Shown: positions 23,476 to 31,125 of the stretch, piece by piece | Position numbering within the stretch: the first letter of the stretch is position 1 | How the letters are laid out: each line of letters begins with the position of its first letter | The notes under the pieces: generated by a model | Database searches by the model: none | What the model was told of the DNA's origin: nothing | The model's input: the letters and a program-made list of their open reading frames with translations, nothing else | Program-made: the position numbers and the translations under genes | Origin: an uncultured Phascolarctobacterium sp. | Lineage (GTDB): Bacteria; Bacillota; Negativicutes; Acidaminococcales; Acidaminococcaceae | DNA: 35,223 bases | NCBI GenBank assembly: GCA_947589605.1 | Contig: CANQBR010000019.1 | Span: 1-35,223, forward strand | Reading direction: 5' to 3'

Positions 23476-23682
23476 ATGATCAAGACCATCGCCATCGAAG
23501 GCATGCACTGTCAGCACTGTGTGAAGGCAGTCAACGACGCTCTGGCCGCCGTGCCGGGAGTGGAAGCTGTGGAAGTATCGCTGGAAAAGAAGCAGGCAAC
23601 GGTGAAGGGGCAGAGCCTGGACGCCGCCGCCCTGCAGGCTGCGGTGGAAGACACCGGTTTCGACGTGCTCTCCGTTTGCTGA
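23476..23682 (+). CDS. copZ: Copper chaperone CopZ (HMA domain)
   Basis: A 68-residue single heavy-metal-associated domain. IAIEGMHCQHCVKAVNDAL carries the CxxC Cu(I)-binding motif, followed by GVEAVEVSLEKKQATV and DTGFDVLSVC. CopZ carries Cu(I) to CopA. AAGGAGG lies upstream of the ATG and only 21 bases separate it from copA, so it shares that transcript. Confidence 0.95.
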   Translation: MIKTIAIEGMHCQHCVKAVNDALAAVPGVEAVEVSLEKKQATVKGQSLDAAALQAAVEDTGFDVLSVC

Positions 23683-23724
23683 GGCCCGTACGCCGCAAGC
23701 AAAAACGAACAGCGCCTTAACAAC

Positions 23725-23784
23725 GAGCCTCCCCTTTTGCCGCGGCAGCAGGGGAGGCTTCGTGATGTTTTTGTTTTTTCTTTA
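23725..23784 (+). terminator. Terminator-like hairpin after copZ
   Basis: GAGCCTCCCC (23725-23734) pairs with GGGGAGGCTT (23751-23760), one G-T. The T-rich run (TTTTTGTTTTTTC) begins only about nine bases after the stem, so efficiency is uncertain. It also lies just beyond the end of the convergent KilA-N gene. Confidence 0.62.
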
Positions 23785-23798
23785 ACGAATCATATGAG

Positions 23799-25025
23799 TC
23801 ATCGCTCTATTTCAGCCTGCTTTTTGATTGCTGAGTAAATAGCGTGACTTGCTTTCCTGATAGATGCTGTTTCCTTTGACAGTAACATGTTACATATGTC
23901 CTGCCTTAGTTTATAAGTTCCCCTGACCTCAACTTTTCTTCCTATTTTTTTCAAATCCATACTCAACGCTCGTAAGTCTTGAAGTCGGGTTTCCATATCC
24001 GGCGAAGGTTCTTTTGAACTTTCTCTCACTATCGTCTGCTCGATATCTTTTATGCAATGTTGAATCCCTTCGATCAAAAATTTTCCCTTGATGCTTTTCA
24101 AGCCATTTCCTATGGCATTTGCTTTACTTTCATCCTTCTGTTCTATTGGGCGGATAGGAGGCTCTATCCCCTTGGGTTGTTTATCGTTCATTTTAGGAAG
24201 ATTGCTTACGCTGATATTTTCCAATGCTTGCATCTGCCTTATAGCCATCTCCCTCAGTGCCACAAGTCTTTCTGCTTGCGATTTATTTTCCCCGATCAAG
24301 ATAGCATTGTAACTTTCCATATTGGCGAGAACCAAAAGCTGCCTTATAGTCGCTTGGTCTCGCATATTGCCTTTTTGCTCGGGATGTATACTGCTCCACT
24401 GTCCGGCTGTCTGTCCGAATAGTGCTACATTCAATAAATCAGCTTCGCTGGCATATGTTTGATATATTTGCCTCTGCGTAAGTTGCGGTGGGATAAGATT
24501 CTCTTTTATTGCATCGGTGTGTATACGATAGTTGAGCTTTGCGACTTCTCTATTTAAATTCCAACTTAACGATAAAGGACCATTCTCATTTGCTTTGATC
24601 CGCCGGTAGTCCTTCATGATGTAAAGATGCAATTCAGGGGAAACCCATGTTGCAAAATCCATCGCAATATCGATATGAGCGTACGTTCCTCCTCCGTAAC
24701 GTCCGGCTTTGACTACTATGCCGACAGCGTTCATCTGTTGGATCCATTTCGTAGGTGTCATTATAAAGCGGTTTAATCCGGCTTCTTTTTTAACCGCCTC
24801 GAATTGCACACGGTTAAAATCAGGATTGTGCAGTTCTTCCCATAGGGCCAATACCTCTATCGTATTTCTGTTCCTCATCCAGTTTTGTATCACAAATCGA
24901 GGGTCATCATCATTACGGTATTTTGCAATATCTGTCAGAGAGATAAACTCATTCTCAAAATCAGTTGTATAGATCCCTATTTGGATCCCGTTTACGGATA
25001 GAGTATCTGCAGCTGCTTTTTTCAT
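23799..25025 (-). CDS. KilA-N domain protein, probably phage-derived or horizontally acquired
   Basis: A 408-residue protein. The N-terminal region (about 10-145) is a KilA-N DNA-binding-type domain: ISLTDIAKYRNDDDPRFVIQ, NWMRNRNTIEVL and GGGTYAHIDIAMDFATWVSP, then LHLYIMKDYRRIK. The remainder is helical and charged, with no domain I recognise. Codon use is clearly more AT-rich than in all neighbours, consistent with transfer. AAAGGAGAAGG precedes ATG 25025. KilA-N genes are common in phages, large DNA viruses and bacterial accessory regions; no other phage gene is nearby. The function is unknown. Confidence 0.85.
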   Translation of the reverse strand: MKKAAADTLSVNGIQIGIYTTDFENEFISLTDIAKYRNDDDPRFVIQNWMRNRNTIEVLALWEELHNPDFNRVQFEAVKKEAGLNRFIMTPTKWIQQMNAVGIVVKAGRYGGGTYAHIDIAMDFATWVSPELHLYIMKDYRRIKANENGPLSLSWNLNREVAKLNYRIHTDAIKENLIPPQLTQRQIYQTYASEADLLNVALFGQTAGQWSSIHPEQKGNMRDQATIRQLLVLANMESYNAILIGENKSQAERLVALREMAIRQMQALENISVSNLPKMNDKQPKGIEPPIRPIEQKDESKANAIGNGLKSIKGKFLIEGIQHCIKDIEQTIVRESSKEPSPDMETRLQDLRALSMDLKKIGRKVEVRGTYKLRQDICNMLLSKETASIRKASHAIYSAIKKQAEIER

Positions 25026-25089
25026 TTTCCCTTCTCCTTTAAAGCAAAAGTTCGATAATAATCCTTAACCCCTCTTTTTCACCAGTTTC

Positions 25090-25115
25090 ATTATAACATA
25101 CCGCAGATAGGTATG
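25090..25115 (-). promoter_or_regulatory. Promoter and operator-like palindrome of the KilA-N gene
   Basis: On the minus strand TATAAT lies at 25095-25090, about 65 bases before the gene. Immediately upstream, inside the would-be spacer, is a perfect inverted repeat CATACC (25097-25102) and GGTATG (25110-25115) with a seven-base centre. A repressor bound there would block polymerase. The -35 box is weak (TATCAT-like). Confidence 0.6.
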
Positions 25116-25499
25116 ATAAATTATATGCTTAAATTCCCATATCCATATCTTCGTCTCTATCAGCATAGCGAGACGATGCCAATAATTTAAAAAGACAATG
25201 GAAACTCACATCCATAGTCAAACGAGATAAGCAAGGATGTCTGTCGTTAACGGCAGAGCATCGCCGCCTTTTTAAAAAAGTTTAAGCCAAAAACGCCTAC
25301 GCAAAGGCAGCGTCAACTTTTTGATAAAGCGAGAAGTGTTCTGCTTTCAACATAAAAAATAAAATCGCTGTCGAAAAGCGAAAGTCGATCGCAAAAAGCG
25401 AGAGCCGGCTCCGTCTTTTTTTCATGCGGAACGCGGATCTTTCGCCTAAACGGTTGCGCAAACGGGCAAATGATGATAAAGTATAAGCAAAAAATGCAC
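25116..25499. other. Non-coding interval between the KilA-N gene and the thiC riboswitch
   Basis: No convincing gene lies here. It is AT-rich at 25116-25200, with a small hairpin CGTCTC/GAGACG near 25155-25178. From about 25280 to 25430 there are A-tract/GCG repeats, such as AAAAAGCGAGAG and GATAAAGCGAGAAG, roughly 70 bases apart. They look like a decayed version of the 35-bp arrays, but the phase is not convincing. Confidence 0.45.
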
Positions 25500-25592
25500 A
25501 GTTGCCGCTGGGGGCGCAGAAATGCTGAGAGGACGCATCGTCCGACCCTTTGAACCTGATCCGCGGATAATGCCGGCGTAGGAAAGCGATGA
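25500..25592 (+). promoter_or_regulatory. TPP riboswitch (THI element)
   Basis: The near-invariant core strings of the thiamine pyrophosphate riboswitch are present in order: GGGGGCGC, ATGCTGAGA, ACCCTTTGAACCTGAT, CGGATAATGCC and GGCGTAGGAAAGCG. A closing P1 can be drawn between CGCT (25506-25509) and AGCG (25585-25588). It binds TPP and represses downstream thiC. Confidence 0.97.
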
Positions 25593-25608
25593 TGAAAGCG
25601 TTGAGCGC

Positions 25609-25641
25609 AGGCCGGGAGCAGGGAGCCCGGCTTTTTGTTTT
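25609..25641 (+). terminator. Riboswitch-controlled terminator before thiC
   Basis: GCCGGG (25611-25616) pairs with CCCGGC (25626-25631), followed by TTTTTGTTTTG. It lies between the TPP aptamer and thiC, so it is the likely expression platform, forming when TPP is bound. Confidence 0.9.
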
Positions 25642-25689
25642 GCCGTCCCAAGCGCAGAAAGTTCTGTGTGTCATGAAGGAGGAAAAATT

Positions 25690-26994
25690 ATGACGACTCA
25701 GATGCAATACGCCCGCAAAGGCGTGATCACCGAGGCGATGAAAACAGTGGCCGAACTGGAGGGCCTGCCGGCGGAGACGATCCGCGCAGGCGTGGCAGAG
25801 GGCACCATCGCCATTTGCTGCAATATCAATCACAAAAATTTGGTGCCCTGCGGCGTGGGCAAGGGGCTGCGGGTGAAAGTGAACGCCAATATCGGCACCT
25901 CCAGCGCCTTCCCCGACCCGGAGCCGGAGCTGAAAAAATTGGCGGCGGCGGTGGAAGCCGGAGCCGATGCGGTGATGGACCTTTCTACCGGCGACAACAT
26001 CACAGGCAGCCGCCGGGCCGTCATCGCCGCATCTAGCGTGATGGTGGGCACGGTGCCCCTCTATCAGGCGGCGGTGGAAGCCATTTTGAAACACGGCGCG
26101 GTGGTGGACATGACCAAAGAAGAGCTTTTCGATGTCATCCGCATGCAGGCGCAAGACGGCGCCGATTTTCTCACCATCCACTGCGGCATCAATCGGCAAG
26201 TTTTGAAACAATTAACGGAGGAAGGGCGTGTCATGGACGTGGTGTCTCGGGGCGGCAGTTTCATCACCGGCTGGATGCTCCACAATGATGCGGAAAATCC
26301 TCTTTATGAATATTACGACGAGCTTCTCGATATCTGCGAAGAATACGACGTTACCATCAGCTTGGGAGATGGGCTGCGTCCCGGCTGCTTGGCCGACGCT
26401 ACGGACCGGGCCCAGATCCAAGAGTTGCTCAATTTGGGCGAACTGACCCAGCGGGCGTGGGCCAGGGGCGTGCAGGTGATGGTGGAAGGGCCGGGGCACG
26501 TGCCCTTCGATCAGATCCCTGCCAACATGCGCCTGCAAAAGAGCCTGTGCCACGGCGCTCCCTTCTACGTGCTGGGACCCTTGGTGACCGATGTGGCCCC
26601 CGGCTACGATCATATCACCGCCGCCATCGGCGGGACTTTGGCCGCAGTGAACGGGGCAGACTTCCTCTGTTATGTGACGCCGGCGGAGCATTTGGGCCTG
26701 CCCGATCTGCAGGACGTGCGGGAAGGCGTAGTGGCGACCCGCATCGCCGCTCATGCCGCCGACTTGGCCAGAGGCAACAAAGCGGCTTGGGCGTGGGACA
26801 ACGCCATGGCCGCCGCCCGCAAACGGCTGGACTGGCCGGAGCAGCTGCGGCTGGCTATCGACCCCGTAAAGGCGAGAGAGTACCGCGCTCAAAAAAATGC
26901 GGACGACGAAGAAGCCTGCTCCATGTGCGGCGATTATTGCGCCGTGAAGATCGTGGGCCGCTATTTGGAAGAGCGCAAGCAAAAACAAAAATAA
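25690..26994 (+). CDS. thiC: Phosphomethylpyrimidine synthase ThiC
   Basis: ThiC is a radical-SAM enzyme that converts aminoimidazole ribotide to HMP-phosphate, the pyrimidine half of thiamine. The 434-residue protein is the short form lacking the long N-terminal domain. Conserved stretches are [57 protein letters not shown] and [12 protein letters not shown]. The iron-sulfur motif is at the C-terminus, Cys410/Cys413/Cys417, spaced CX2CX3C rather than the CX2CX4C of well-studied ThiC; I believe this form occurs in other anaerobes. ATG 25690 follows GAAGGAGG. No other thiamine gene is adjacent. Confidence 0.96.
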   Translation: MTTQMQYARKGVITEAMKTVAELEGLPAETIRAGVAEGTIAICCNINHKNLVPCGVGKGLRVKVNANIGTSSAFPDPEPELKKLAAAVEAGADAVMDLSTGDNITGSRRAVIAASSVMVGTVPLYQAAVEAILKHGAVVDMTKEELFDVIRMQAQDGADFLTIHCGINRQVLKQLTEEGRVMDVVSRGGSFITGWMLHNDAENPLYEYYDELLDICEEYDVTISLGDGLRPGCLADATDRAQIQELLNLGELTQRAWARGVQVMVEGPGHVPFDQIPANMRLQKSLCHGAPFYVLGPLVTDVAPGYDHITAAIGGTLAAVNGADFLCYVTPAEHLGLPDLQDVREGVVATRIAAHAADLARGNKAAWAWDNAMAAARKRLDWPEQLRLAIDPVKAREYRAQKNADDEEACSMCGDYCAVKIVGRYLEERKQKQK

Positions 26995-27143
26995 AAATTT
27001 TTGCGGAGGACAACAAAGCAGTCCCATAAAAAATTCAGCGAAGGACAGAGAAGCAGTCCCGTAAAAAATTTTGTGAAGGACAGTGAAGACGGCGCAGAAA
27101 AAATTTTTGCGAAGAGCAGCGAAGTCACCCCATTAAAAATTTC
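26993..27143 (+). repeat. Degenerate tandem array with 35-bp period (array 3, thiC 3' UTR)
   Basis: Units made of A5-6, T2-5, then GCGAAGGACA-like and GAAGCAGTCCC-like parts repeat. The GCGGAGGACA element starts at 27003, GCGAAGGACA at 27038, GTGAAGGACA at 27073 and GCGAAGAGCA at 27109; a partial unit runs into the terminator. Spacings are 35, 35 and 36. The array begins at the thiC stop codon and ends at the thiC terminator, so it is probably transcribed. No reading frame makes sense through it. Confidence 0.85.
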
Positions 27144-27144
27144 G

Positions 27145-27171
27145 GAGAGGCGCAAAAGGCGCCTCTCTTTT
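27145..27171 (+). terminator. Terminator of thiC
   Basis: A perfect 9-bp GAGAGGCGC (27145-27153) with GCGCCTCTC (27159-27167), loop AAAAG, followed by TTTTCGCTTT. Confidence 0.9.
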
Positions 27172-27318
27172 CGCTTTAAGAGAGGCAGGCGATCTCGGTC
27201 GCTCATAAAGGCAAAGGCATCTTCGGCAGAGCAAACGCAAAAAAAATCTGCATAGTCCTTTTGCGTTTGCTTTGACAAGTGACGGTGGCTCTGCTTTTGC
27301 ATTTTTCCCCGCAAGCTC

Positions 27319-27347
27319 TTGCATTTGCGGAGCGCAGATGTTATAAT
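27319..27347 (+). promoter_or_regulatory. Promoter of rpsF-ssb-rpsR
   Basis: TTGCAT (27319-27324) and perfect TATAAT (27342-27347) with a 17-base spacer. The leader before rpsF is about 70 bases. Confidence 0.82.
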
Positions 27348-27373
27348 CATTAGGCTTGTATATATTTTATATA

Positions 27374-27402
27374 CTTCCCCTGCTCCCGTATGGGGGCCGA
27401 AG
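27374..27402 (+). promoter_or_regulatory. Possible S6:S18-binding leader hairpin
   Basis: In the short rpsF leader CCCC (27377-27380) can pair with GGGG (27393-27396), followed by CCG. A leader stem-loop with a conserved CCG element is the known autoregulatory site for the S6:S18 complex ahead of rpsF. The match was judged by eye only. Confidence 0.4.
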
Positions 27403-27423
27403 TCCGAAGGAGGAGGTGATTTC

Positions 27424-27708
27424 GTGAAATCGTACGAAGTCATGTACATCGTGAAGCCTGTTGAAGACGAGCAGTTCGAGGCCATCGTCGGCAAGTTCGA
27501 AAATTTGATCGTCAACAACGGCGGTACCGTGGAAAAAACCGATCGCTGGGGCAAAAAGCGTCTCGCTTACGAGATCCAGGACCTGAACGAGGGCCTGTAT
27601 GTCCTGATGACTTTCAGCGCCGAGCCTGCCGCTGTGAAAGAATTGGATCGCGTTTTGAAAATTACCGACGAAGTACTGCGTCACATGATCGTGAAAAAGG
27701 GTGAGTGA
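27424..27708 (+). CDS. rpsF: Ribosomal protein bS6
   Basis: A 94-residue small-subunit protein. MKSYEVMYIVKPVEDEQFEA, then GGTVEKTDRWGKKRLAYEI and GLYVLMTFSAEP, are standard S6 sequence. GTG 27424 is preceded by GGAGGAGGTGA at proper spacing; longer upstream starts are not supported. It is the first gene of the classic rpsF-ssb-rpsR operon, and S6 pairs with S18 in the 30S platform. Confidence 0.97.
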   Translation: MKSYEVMYIVKPVEDEQFEAIVGKFENLIVNNGGTVEKTDRWGKKRLAYEIQDLNEGLYVLMTFSAEPAAVKELDRVLKITDEVLRHMIVKKGE

Positions 27709-27711
27709 TTT

Positions 27712-28143
27712 ATGAACAAGATCGTATTGTTAGGCCGCTTGGTCCGCGATCCCGAGTTGCGCTACACCGGGACCGGCAAGCCGGTTTGCCAGTTCACGCT
27801 GGCCGTAGACAGACCCTATTCCAGTCAAAAAGGGCAGCGGGAAGCCGACTTCATTACCTGCATCCTGTGGGATAAGAGAGGCGAGACTTTCCAGAAGTAC
27901 TTCACCAAAGGTCAAAGGGCCTTAGTGGAGGGGCGCCTGCAGGTGCGTACCTACGATGCCAAAGACGGCAGCAAACGCACCGCCGCCGAAGTGGTGGTGA
28001 ACGATTTCGAGTTCATCGAAAGCCGCAGCGGTTCTGCTCCGGCAGAGGGCGGCTCCCGCGGGGCTGCTCCGGCAGCCAACCACGCGGGAGGCATGGAGAC
28101 CTTCGGCAGCCAGGTAGAGTTCAACGACGACGTACCGTTCTAA
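27712..28143 (+). CDS. ssb: Single-stranded DNA-binding protein
   Basis: A 143-residue SSB. The N-terminal OB fold starts MNKIVLLGRLVRDPELRYT and contains FTLAVDRPYSSQKGQREADF and KGQRALVEGRLQVRTYDAKD. A flexible Ser/Gly/Ala linker ends in the acidic tip DDVPF, which recruits repair and replication partners. It lies three bases after rpsF and 20 before rpsR, the conserved arrangement in Bacillota. Confidence 0.97.
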   Translation: MNKIVLLGRLVRDPELRYTGTGKPVCQFTLAVDRPYSSQKGQREADFITCILWDKRGETFQKYFTKGQRALVEGRLQVRTYDAKDGSKRTAAEVVVNDFEFIESRSGSAPAEGGSRGAAPAANHAGGMETFGSQVEFNDDVPF

Positions 28144-28163
28144 AGTTTGAGGAGGATTGAGCG

Positions 28164-28394
28164 ATGAAGCGTGAAAGAGGCAGAAGACCTAGAAGAAAGG
28201 TTTGCAGCTTCTGCGTTGATAAAGTGGAGGAGATCGATTATAAGGATGTGGCACGGTTGCGCCGCTACATCACCGAAAGAGGCAAGATCCTGCCCCGCCG
28301 CATCTCCGGCACCTGTGCCAAACATCAACGCCAGCTGACTACGGCTATCAAGCGGGCCCGTTGCGTGGCTCTGATGCCGTTCATCTGCGACTGA
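28164..28394 (+). CDS. rpsR: Ribosomal protein bS18
   Basis: A 76-residue protein with the S18 core [20 protein letters not shown] and [20 protein letters not shown]. The N-terminal CSFC pair together with the Cys and His of GTCAKHQR is the zinc-binding (C+) arrangement. GAGGAGG precedes the ATG. It is the last gene of the operon. Confidence 0.97.
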   Translation: MKRERGRRPRRKVCSFCVDKVEEIDYKDVARLRRYITERGKILPRRISGTCAKHQRQLTTAIKRARCVALMPFICD

Positions 28395-28427
28395 TAACAG
28401 TTCGACAGCCGAAAAAAGTAAGACCAA

Positions 28428-28468
28428 GCTCCCCGGCCGCTGCGGCCGGGGAGCTCGTCTGTTTTTTG
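28428..28468 (+). terminator. Terminator of the rpsF operon
   Basis: A perfect 12-bp GCTCCCCGGCCG (28428-28439) with CGGCCGGGGAGC (28443-28454), then TCGTCTGTTTTTT. Confidence 0.92.
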
Positions 28469-28473
28469 CGGGC

Positions 28474-28502
28474 TGGTCAAAAGGAGCGCCGTAGCTTATA
28501 AT
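28474..28502 (+). promoter_or_regulatory. Promoter with no downstream ORF
   Basis: TGGTCA (28474-28479), a 17-base spacer, then a perfect TATAAT (28497-28502). It immediately follows the rpsF-operon terminator and points into a 240-base stretch without a gene. Confidence 0.72.
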
Positions 28503-28508
28503 GAAAAA

Positions 28509-28786
28509 AGAAAAACTCCGCCGCAAAAGGAGGCAGAGGTAAACGTCTTCGCCTGCAAGTCCCGACGGTCATCGGCAAAGGAGTTATTCATCGATCATCG
28601 GTCCGTCTTGACAGTTGCACGCAACATGATCGAAACATCGCAAAAATCCACATAAGGCTGAAAATTAAAATGTTCTAAGGTCAAGCTGAATTCAAAAATA
28701 TGAACTTTTAAAATTTTGCTCAAAGATCGAACATGCAAAAAAGCCCCCTGTTATCGGCATACTTACCGCAACAGGGGGCTCTTTTT
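28509..28786 (+). ncRNA. Candidate small RNA of unknown function
   Basis: The stretch between the orphan promoter and the hairpin at 28742-28780 has no ORF with a ribosome site. Its first 80 bases can fold as a closed multi-branch structure: AACTCC (28514-28519) with GGAGTT (28580-28585), enclosing GGCAGAG (28532-28538) with CTTCGCC (28547-28553), one mismatch, and CCGA (28562-28565) with TCGG (28572-28575). A GTTGC-AC-GCAAC palindrome follows. It does not look like tmRNA, 6S, SRP or RNase P RNA to me. The rest, 28640-28735, is AT-rich and unstructured by eye. Confidence 0.45.
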
Positions 28787-28788
28787 AA
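28738..28788. terminator. Bidirectional terminator, penicillin-binding protein gene and candidate small RNA
   Basis: AGCCCCCTGTT (28742-28752) pairs with AACAGGGGGCT (28770-28780), with an inner CGG/CCG. The + side is followed by CTTTTTAAT, and the - side by TTTTTTGCATG. It serves the pbp gene ending at 28838. Confidence 0.88.
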
Positions 28789-28837
28789 TATTTGCTTTCG
28801 TCCTCACCTTGTGCAATTCCGCACGAAGGGAAAGTTG

Positions 28838-30958
28838 TCACTTGCCGGCTTTAGTGGGCCTGTTGCTGATGACGGGCCTGTCGCCGCCTGCTTCGCTGAT
28901 CCTTTCGCGGATGCTGGAGCGGGATCTTCTGAGCCAAGAAGGCGCCTCGCTGCTTTGTTCCTTCTCTCTTTCTTTCACCTTGTCCTCATCGTTGCTTTTA
29001 TTTTTGATGATGGTGGTCTTGTTGTTCTCTTTGCTCCGCTTATCCGCCTTCTCTTTGTCTTTGGCGTCAGCTTTGTCTTTATCTTCGCCGATCTCCGCTT
29101 TGGTCTTTTTATCGATCTTGGGTTCGGGCGGGACAGTGACGCCCGGGTTGACGAAGCGCTTGGCGGGGATCTCTTTCAAAGCTTCCCGCATGAATTCTTC
29201 CCAAATGCTGAGAGGCTGCATGGAACCGTACATCTTCTCCATCTGGCGGCCGTTGTCGTCGCCTATCCACACCGCGCAGCTCAAATTGGGAGTGTAGCCC
29301 ACGAACCAAGCATCTTTGAAATCGTCGGTGGTGCCGGTCTTGCCGGCGGCATCACGGCCCAAGTCTGTCACTGCGGCGGTGCCGCTGGTCAGCACGTCCT
29401 GCAGCATGTTGGTGGTCAGATAGCAGGGGACGGGGTCCAGCACCCGATGGCTCTCGGTATCGGCAGAATAAACGGTCTTGCCTTCCCTGTCCACTATCTT
29501 CAACACGGAGAAGGGCCTGCAGTAGATGCCGTTGGTGGCCAAAACACCGTAGGCCGCCGCCATCTCCAGCGGGTTGACGCCTTTGGTGAGGCCGCCGATG
29601 GCCATGGCCAGGTTCATGTCGTTATAGGGACCCTTGTCCACTAAAGTGGTGATCCCCATCTTTTCCGCATTGGCTATGATTTTGTGCACGCCCACTTCTT
29701 TGGCCAGTTTCACCGCCGGCACATTGATGGAAAGTTTCAACGCCGTGCGCAAAGACACGAGGCCGTGCCACTTCAAGTCGGAATTTTTGGGGCTCCAATC
29801 TTTATCGAATTTTTCTTCTTTGTCTTCGATGACGGTGGCGGGGGTCAGGCCGCTTTGCATGGCCGTCAAATAAACGAAGGGTTTGAAGGAGGAGCCGGGC
29901 TGCCGCACGGCTAAAGTGGCTCGATTGAATTTGTCGTCGCCCCGGCCGCCTACCATGGCCTTCACGTAGCCGGTCTCCGGGTCGATGGCGATGAGGGCGA
30001 CCTGAGGCTGGCGGCGCTTCTCGCCGTCGGTGTAATAGTCAGGCAGAAAGTGGAGAGCTTTTTCCGCCGCTTCCTGCATTTTAAGATCCAGAGTGGTGTA
30101 GATCTTCATGCCGCCTTTATAGAGGGCATCGGCACCGAATTCTTCGATGACTTTTTGAGAGACCATGTCGAAGAAGTAGAAGCGGGGGTCGCCGATCTGC
30201 TGCTTATTGCCTTCGTTGAAGGTCAGTTTCTCCGCTCTGGCCGCATCGCCGGCGGCCTCACTGATGAAGCCGTACTTCACCATCTGATCGATGACCAGAT
30301 CGGTCCGCTCTTTATTGGCGGCGGCGTCGGCGAAAGGATTATAGTAGTTGGGGCTTTTGGGGATGGCCGCCAGACAGGCCGATTCTGCGATGTCCAGTTC
30401 TGCCGCATGCTTGCCGAAATAGTAAAGGGCTGCGCTCTCCACACCGTAGGCGCCTTGGCCGAAGTAGATGCGGTTCAGGTACATCTCCAAGATCTCGTCT
30501 TTAGTGTATTTGTCTTCCAGTTCTTTGGCGATGAAAGCTTCTCTGATCTTTCTCTTAAAAGTGCGCTCTTGAGAGAGAAAGGCGTTTTTCGCCAGCTGCT
30601 GGGTGATGGTGCTGCCTCCCTGCACTTCCCGGCCCAGCACATTGTTGAAGAGGGCCCGCAGCGTGCCCCGGTAGTCGATGCCGCCGTGCTCGTAGAAGCG
30701 GTTGTCTTCGATGGCGATGAAGGCCAGCCGGGTGTGCTTGGGCACTTTGTCCAAAGTCACCGGCAGGCGGCGTTCTTCCGACTGACTGGTGTAGATGAGC
30801 TCGCCCTTGTTGTCGTAAAATTGCGAGGAAGCATCGGGCACCAGCTCTTCTTCCAAATTGGCGGGAGCAAAATAGCCGGAGAAGCCGTAAAGGATGGAAA
30901 CGCCCATCACGATGAGGCAGAAAACACAAAGGGCTATGACCTTGATGATCTTGAACAT
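28838..30958 (-). CDS. Class A penicillin-binding protein (PBP1A family)
   Basis: A bifunctional peptidoglycan synthase of 706 residues, anchored by one N-terminal helix (about 7-30). The GT51 glycosyltransferase domain has the catalytic glutamate of EDNRFYEHGG (Glu84), then GGSTITQQLAKN and IYFGQGAYGVESAALYYFGK. The transpeptidase has SxxK at Ser356-Lys359 (QPGSSFKP), SIN at 410-412 and KTGT at 540-543. From about residue 610 the tail is a long Lys/Asp/Glu-rich low-complexity segment ending in Arg/Ser-rich sequence, probably disordered. Start ATG 30958 has GAGGT upstream. It is monocistronic. Confidence 0.95.
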   Translation of the reverse strand: MFKIIKVIALCVFCLIVMGVSILYGFSGYFAPANLEEELVPDASSQFYDNKGELIYTSQSEERRLPVTLDKVPKHTRLAFIAIEDNRFYEHGGIDYRGTLRALFNNVLGREVQGGSTITQQLAKNAFLSQERTFKRKIREAFIAKELEDKYTKDEILEMYLNRIYFGQGAYGVESAALYYFGKHAAELDIAESACLAAIPKSPNYYNPFADAAANKERTDLVIDQMVKYGFISEAAGDAARAEKLTFNEGNKQQIGDPRFYFFDMVSQKVIEEFGADALYKGGMKIYTTLDLKMQEAAEKALHFLPDYYTDGEKRRQPQVALIAIDPETGYVKAMVGGRGDDKFNRATLAVRQPGSSFKPFVYLTAMQSGLTPATVIEDKEEKFDKDWSPKNSDLKWHGLVSLRTALKLSINVPAVKLAKEVGVHKIIANAEKMGITTLVDKGPYNDMNLAMAIGGLTKGVNPLEMAAAYGVLATNGIYCRPFSVLKIVDREGKTVYSADTESHRVLDPVPCYLTTNMLQDVLTSGTAAVTDLGRDAAGKTGTTDDFKDAWFVGYTPNLSCAVWIGDDNGRQMEKMYGSMQPLSIWEEFMREALKEIPAKRFVNPGVTVPPEPKIDKKTKAEIGEDKDKADAKDKEKADKRSKENNKTTIIKNKSNDEDKVKEREKEQSSEAPSWLRRSRSSIRERISEAGGDRPVISNRPTKAGK

Positions 30959-31041
30959 GATGACCTCGATCTCTGCCGGGTCGCAAAAAAGAGCCGGCGT
31001 TTTTCTTTCTTCTGATATTATTTATACGAAGATCAATTTTC

Positions 31042-31070
31042 ATTATAACATTTTTAAGGCCCCTTGTCAT
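31042..31070 (-). promoter_or_regulatory. Promoter of the penicillin-binding protein gene
   Basis: Minus strand ATGACA (31070-31065), 17-base spacer, TATAAT (31047-31042). The -35 side lies within one arm of the inverted repeat at 31057-31098. Confidence 0.8.
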
Positions 31071-31098
31071 GCCGGAAAAGCGGCAGAGCAAGGGGCCT
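31057..31098. repeat. Inverted repeat between the symporter and PBP genes
   Basis: A perfect 10-bp AGGCCCCTTG (31057-31066) with CAAGGGGCCT (31089-31098), with an inner TGCCG (31070-31074) and CGGCA (31081-31085). It lies just beyond the symporter stop. There is no T-run on the minus side (TAAAAATG follows), so it is not a textbook terminator. Confidence 0.6.
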
Positions 31099-31125
31099 GC
31101 AGTTATATCGGGACTTTTTCTTTTT

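Noticed and set aside
21922-23517. 531-codon minus-strand frame opposite copA
   Set aside because: Shadow of copA, which has every P-type ATPase motif.
23799-25115. A prophage around the KilA-N gene
   Set aside because: No integrase, structural, lysis or replication gene and no flanking direct repeats were seen; neighbours are ordinary chromosomal genes.
27001-27255. 84-codon frame after thiC
   Set aside because: It reads through array 3 and the thiC terminator, and its product is a repetitive Lys/Ser-rich peptide.
28733-29644. 303-codon + strand frame over the end of the penicillin-binding protein gene
   Set aside because: Antisense shadow that begins inside the terminator hairpin; no domain is recognisable.
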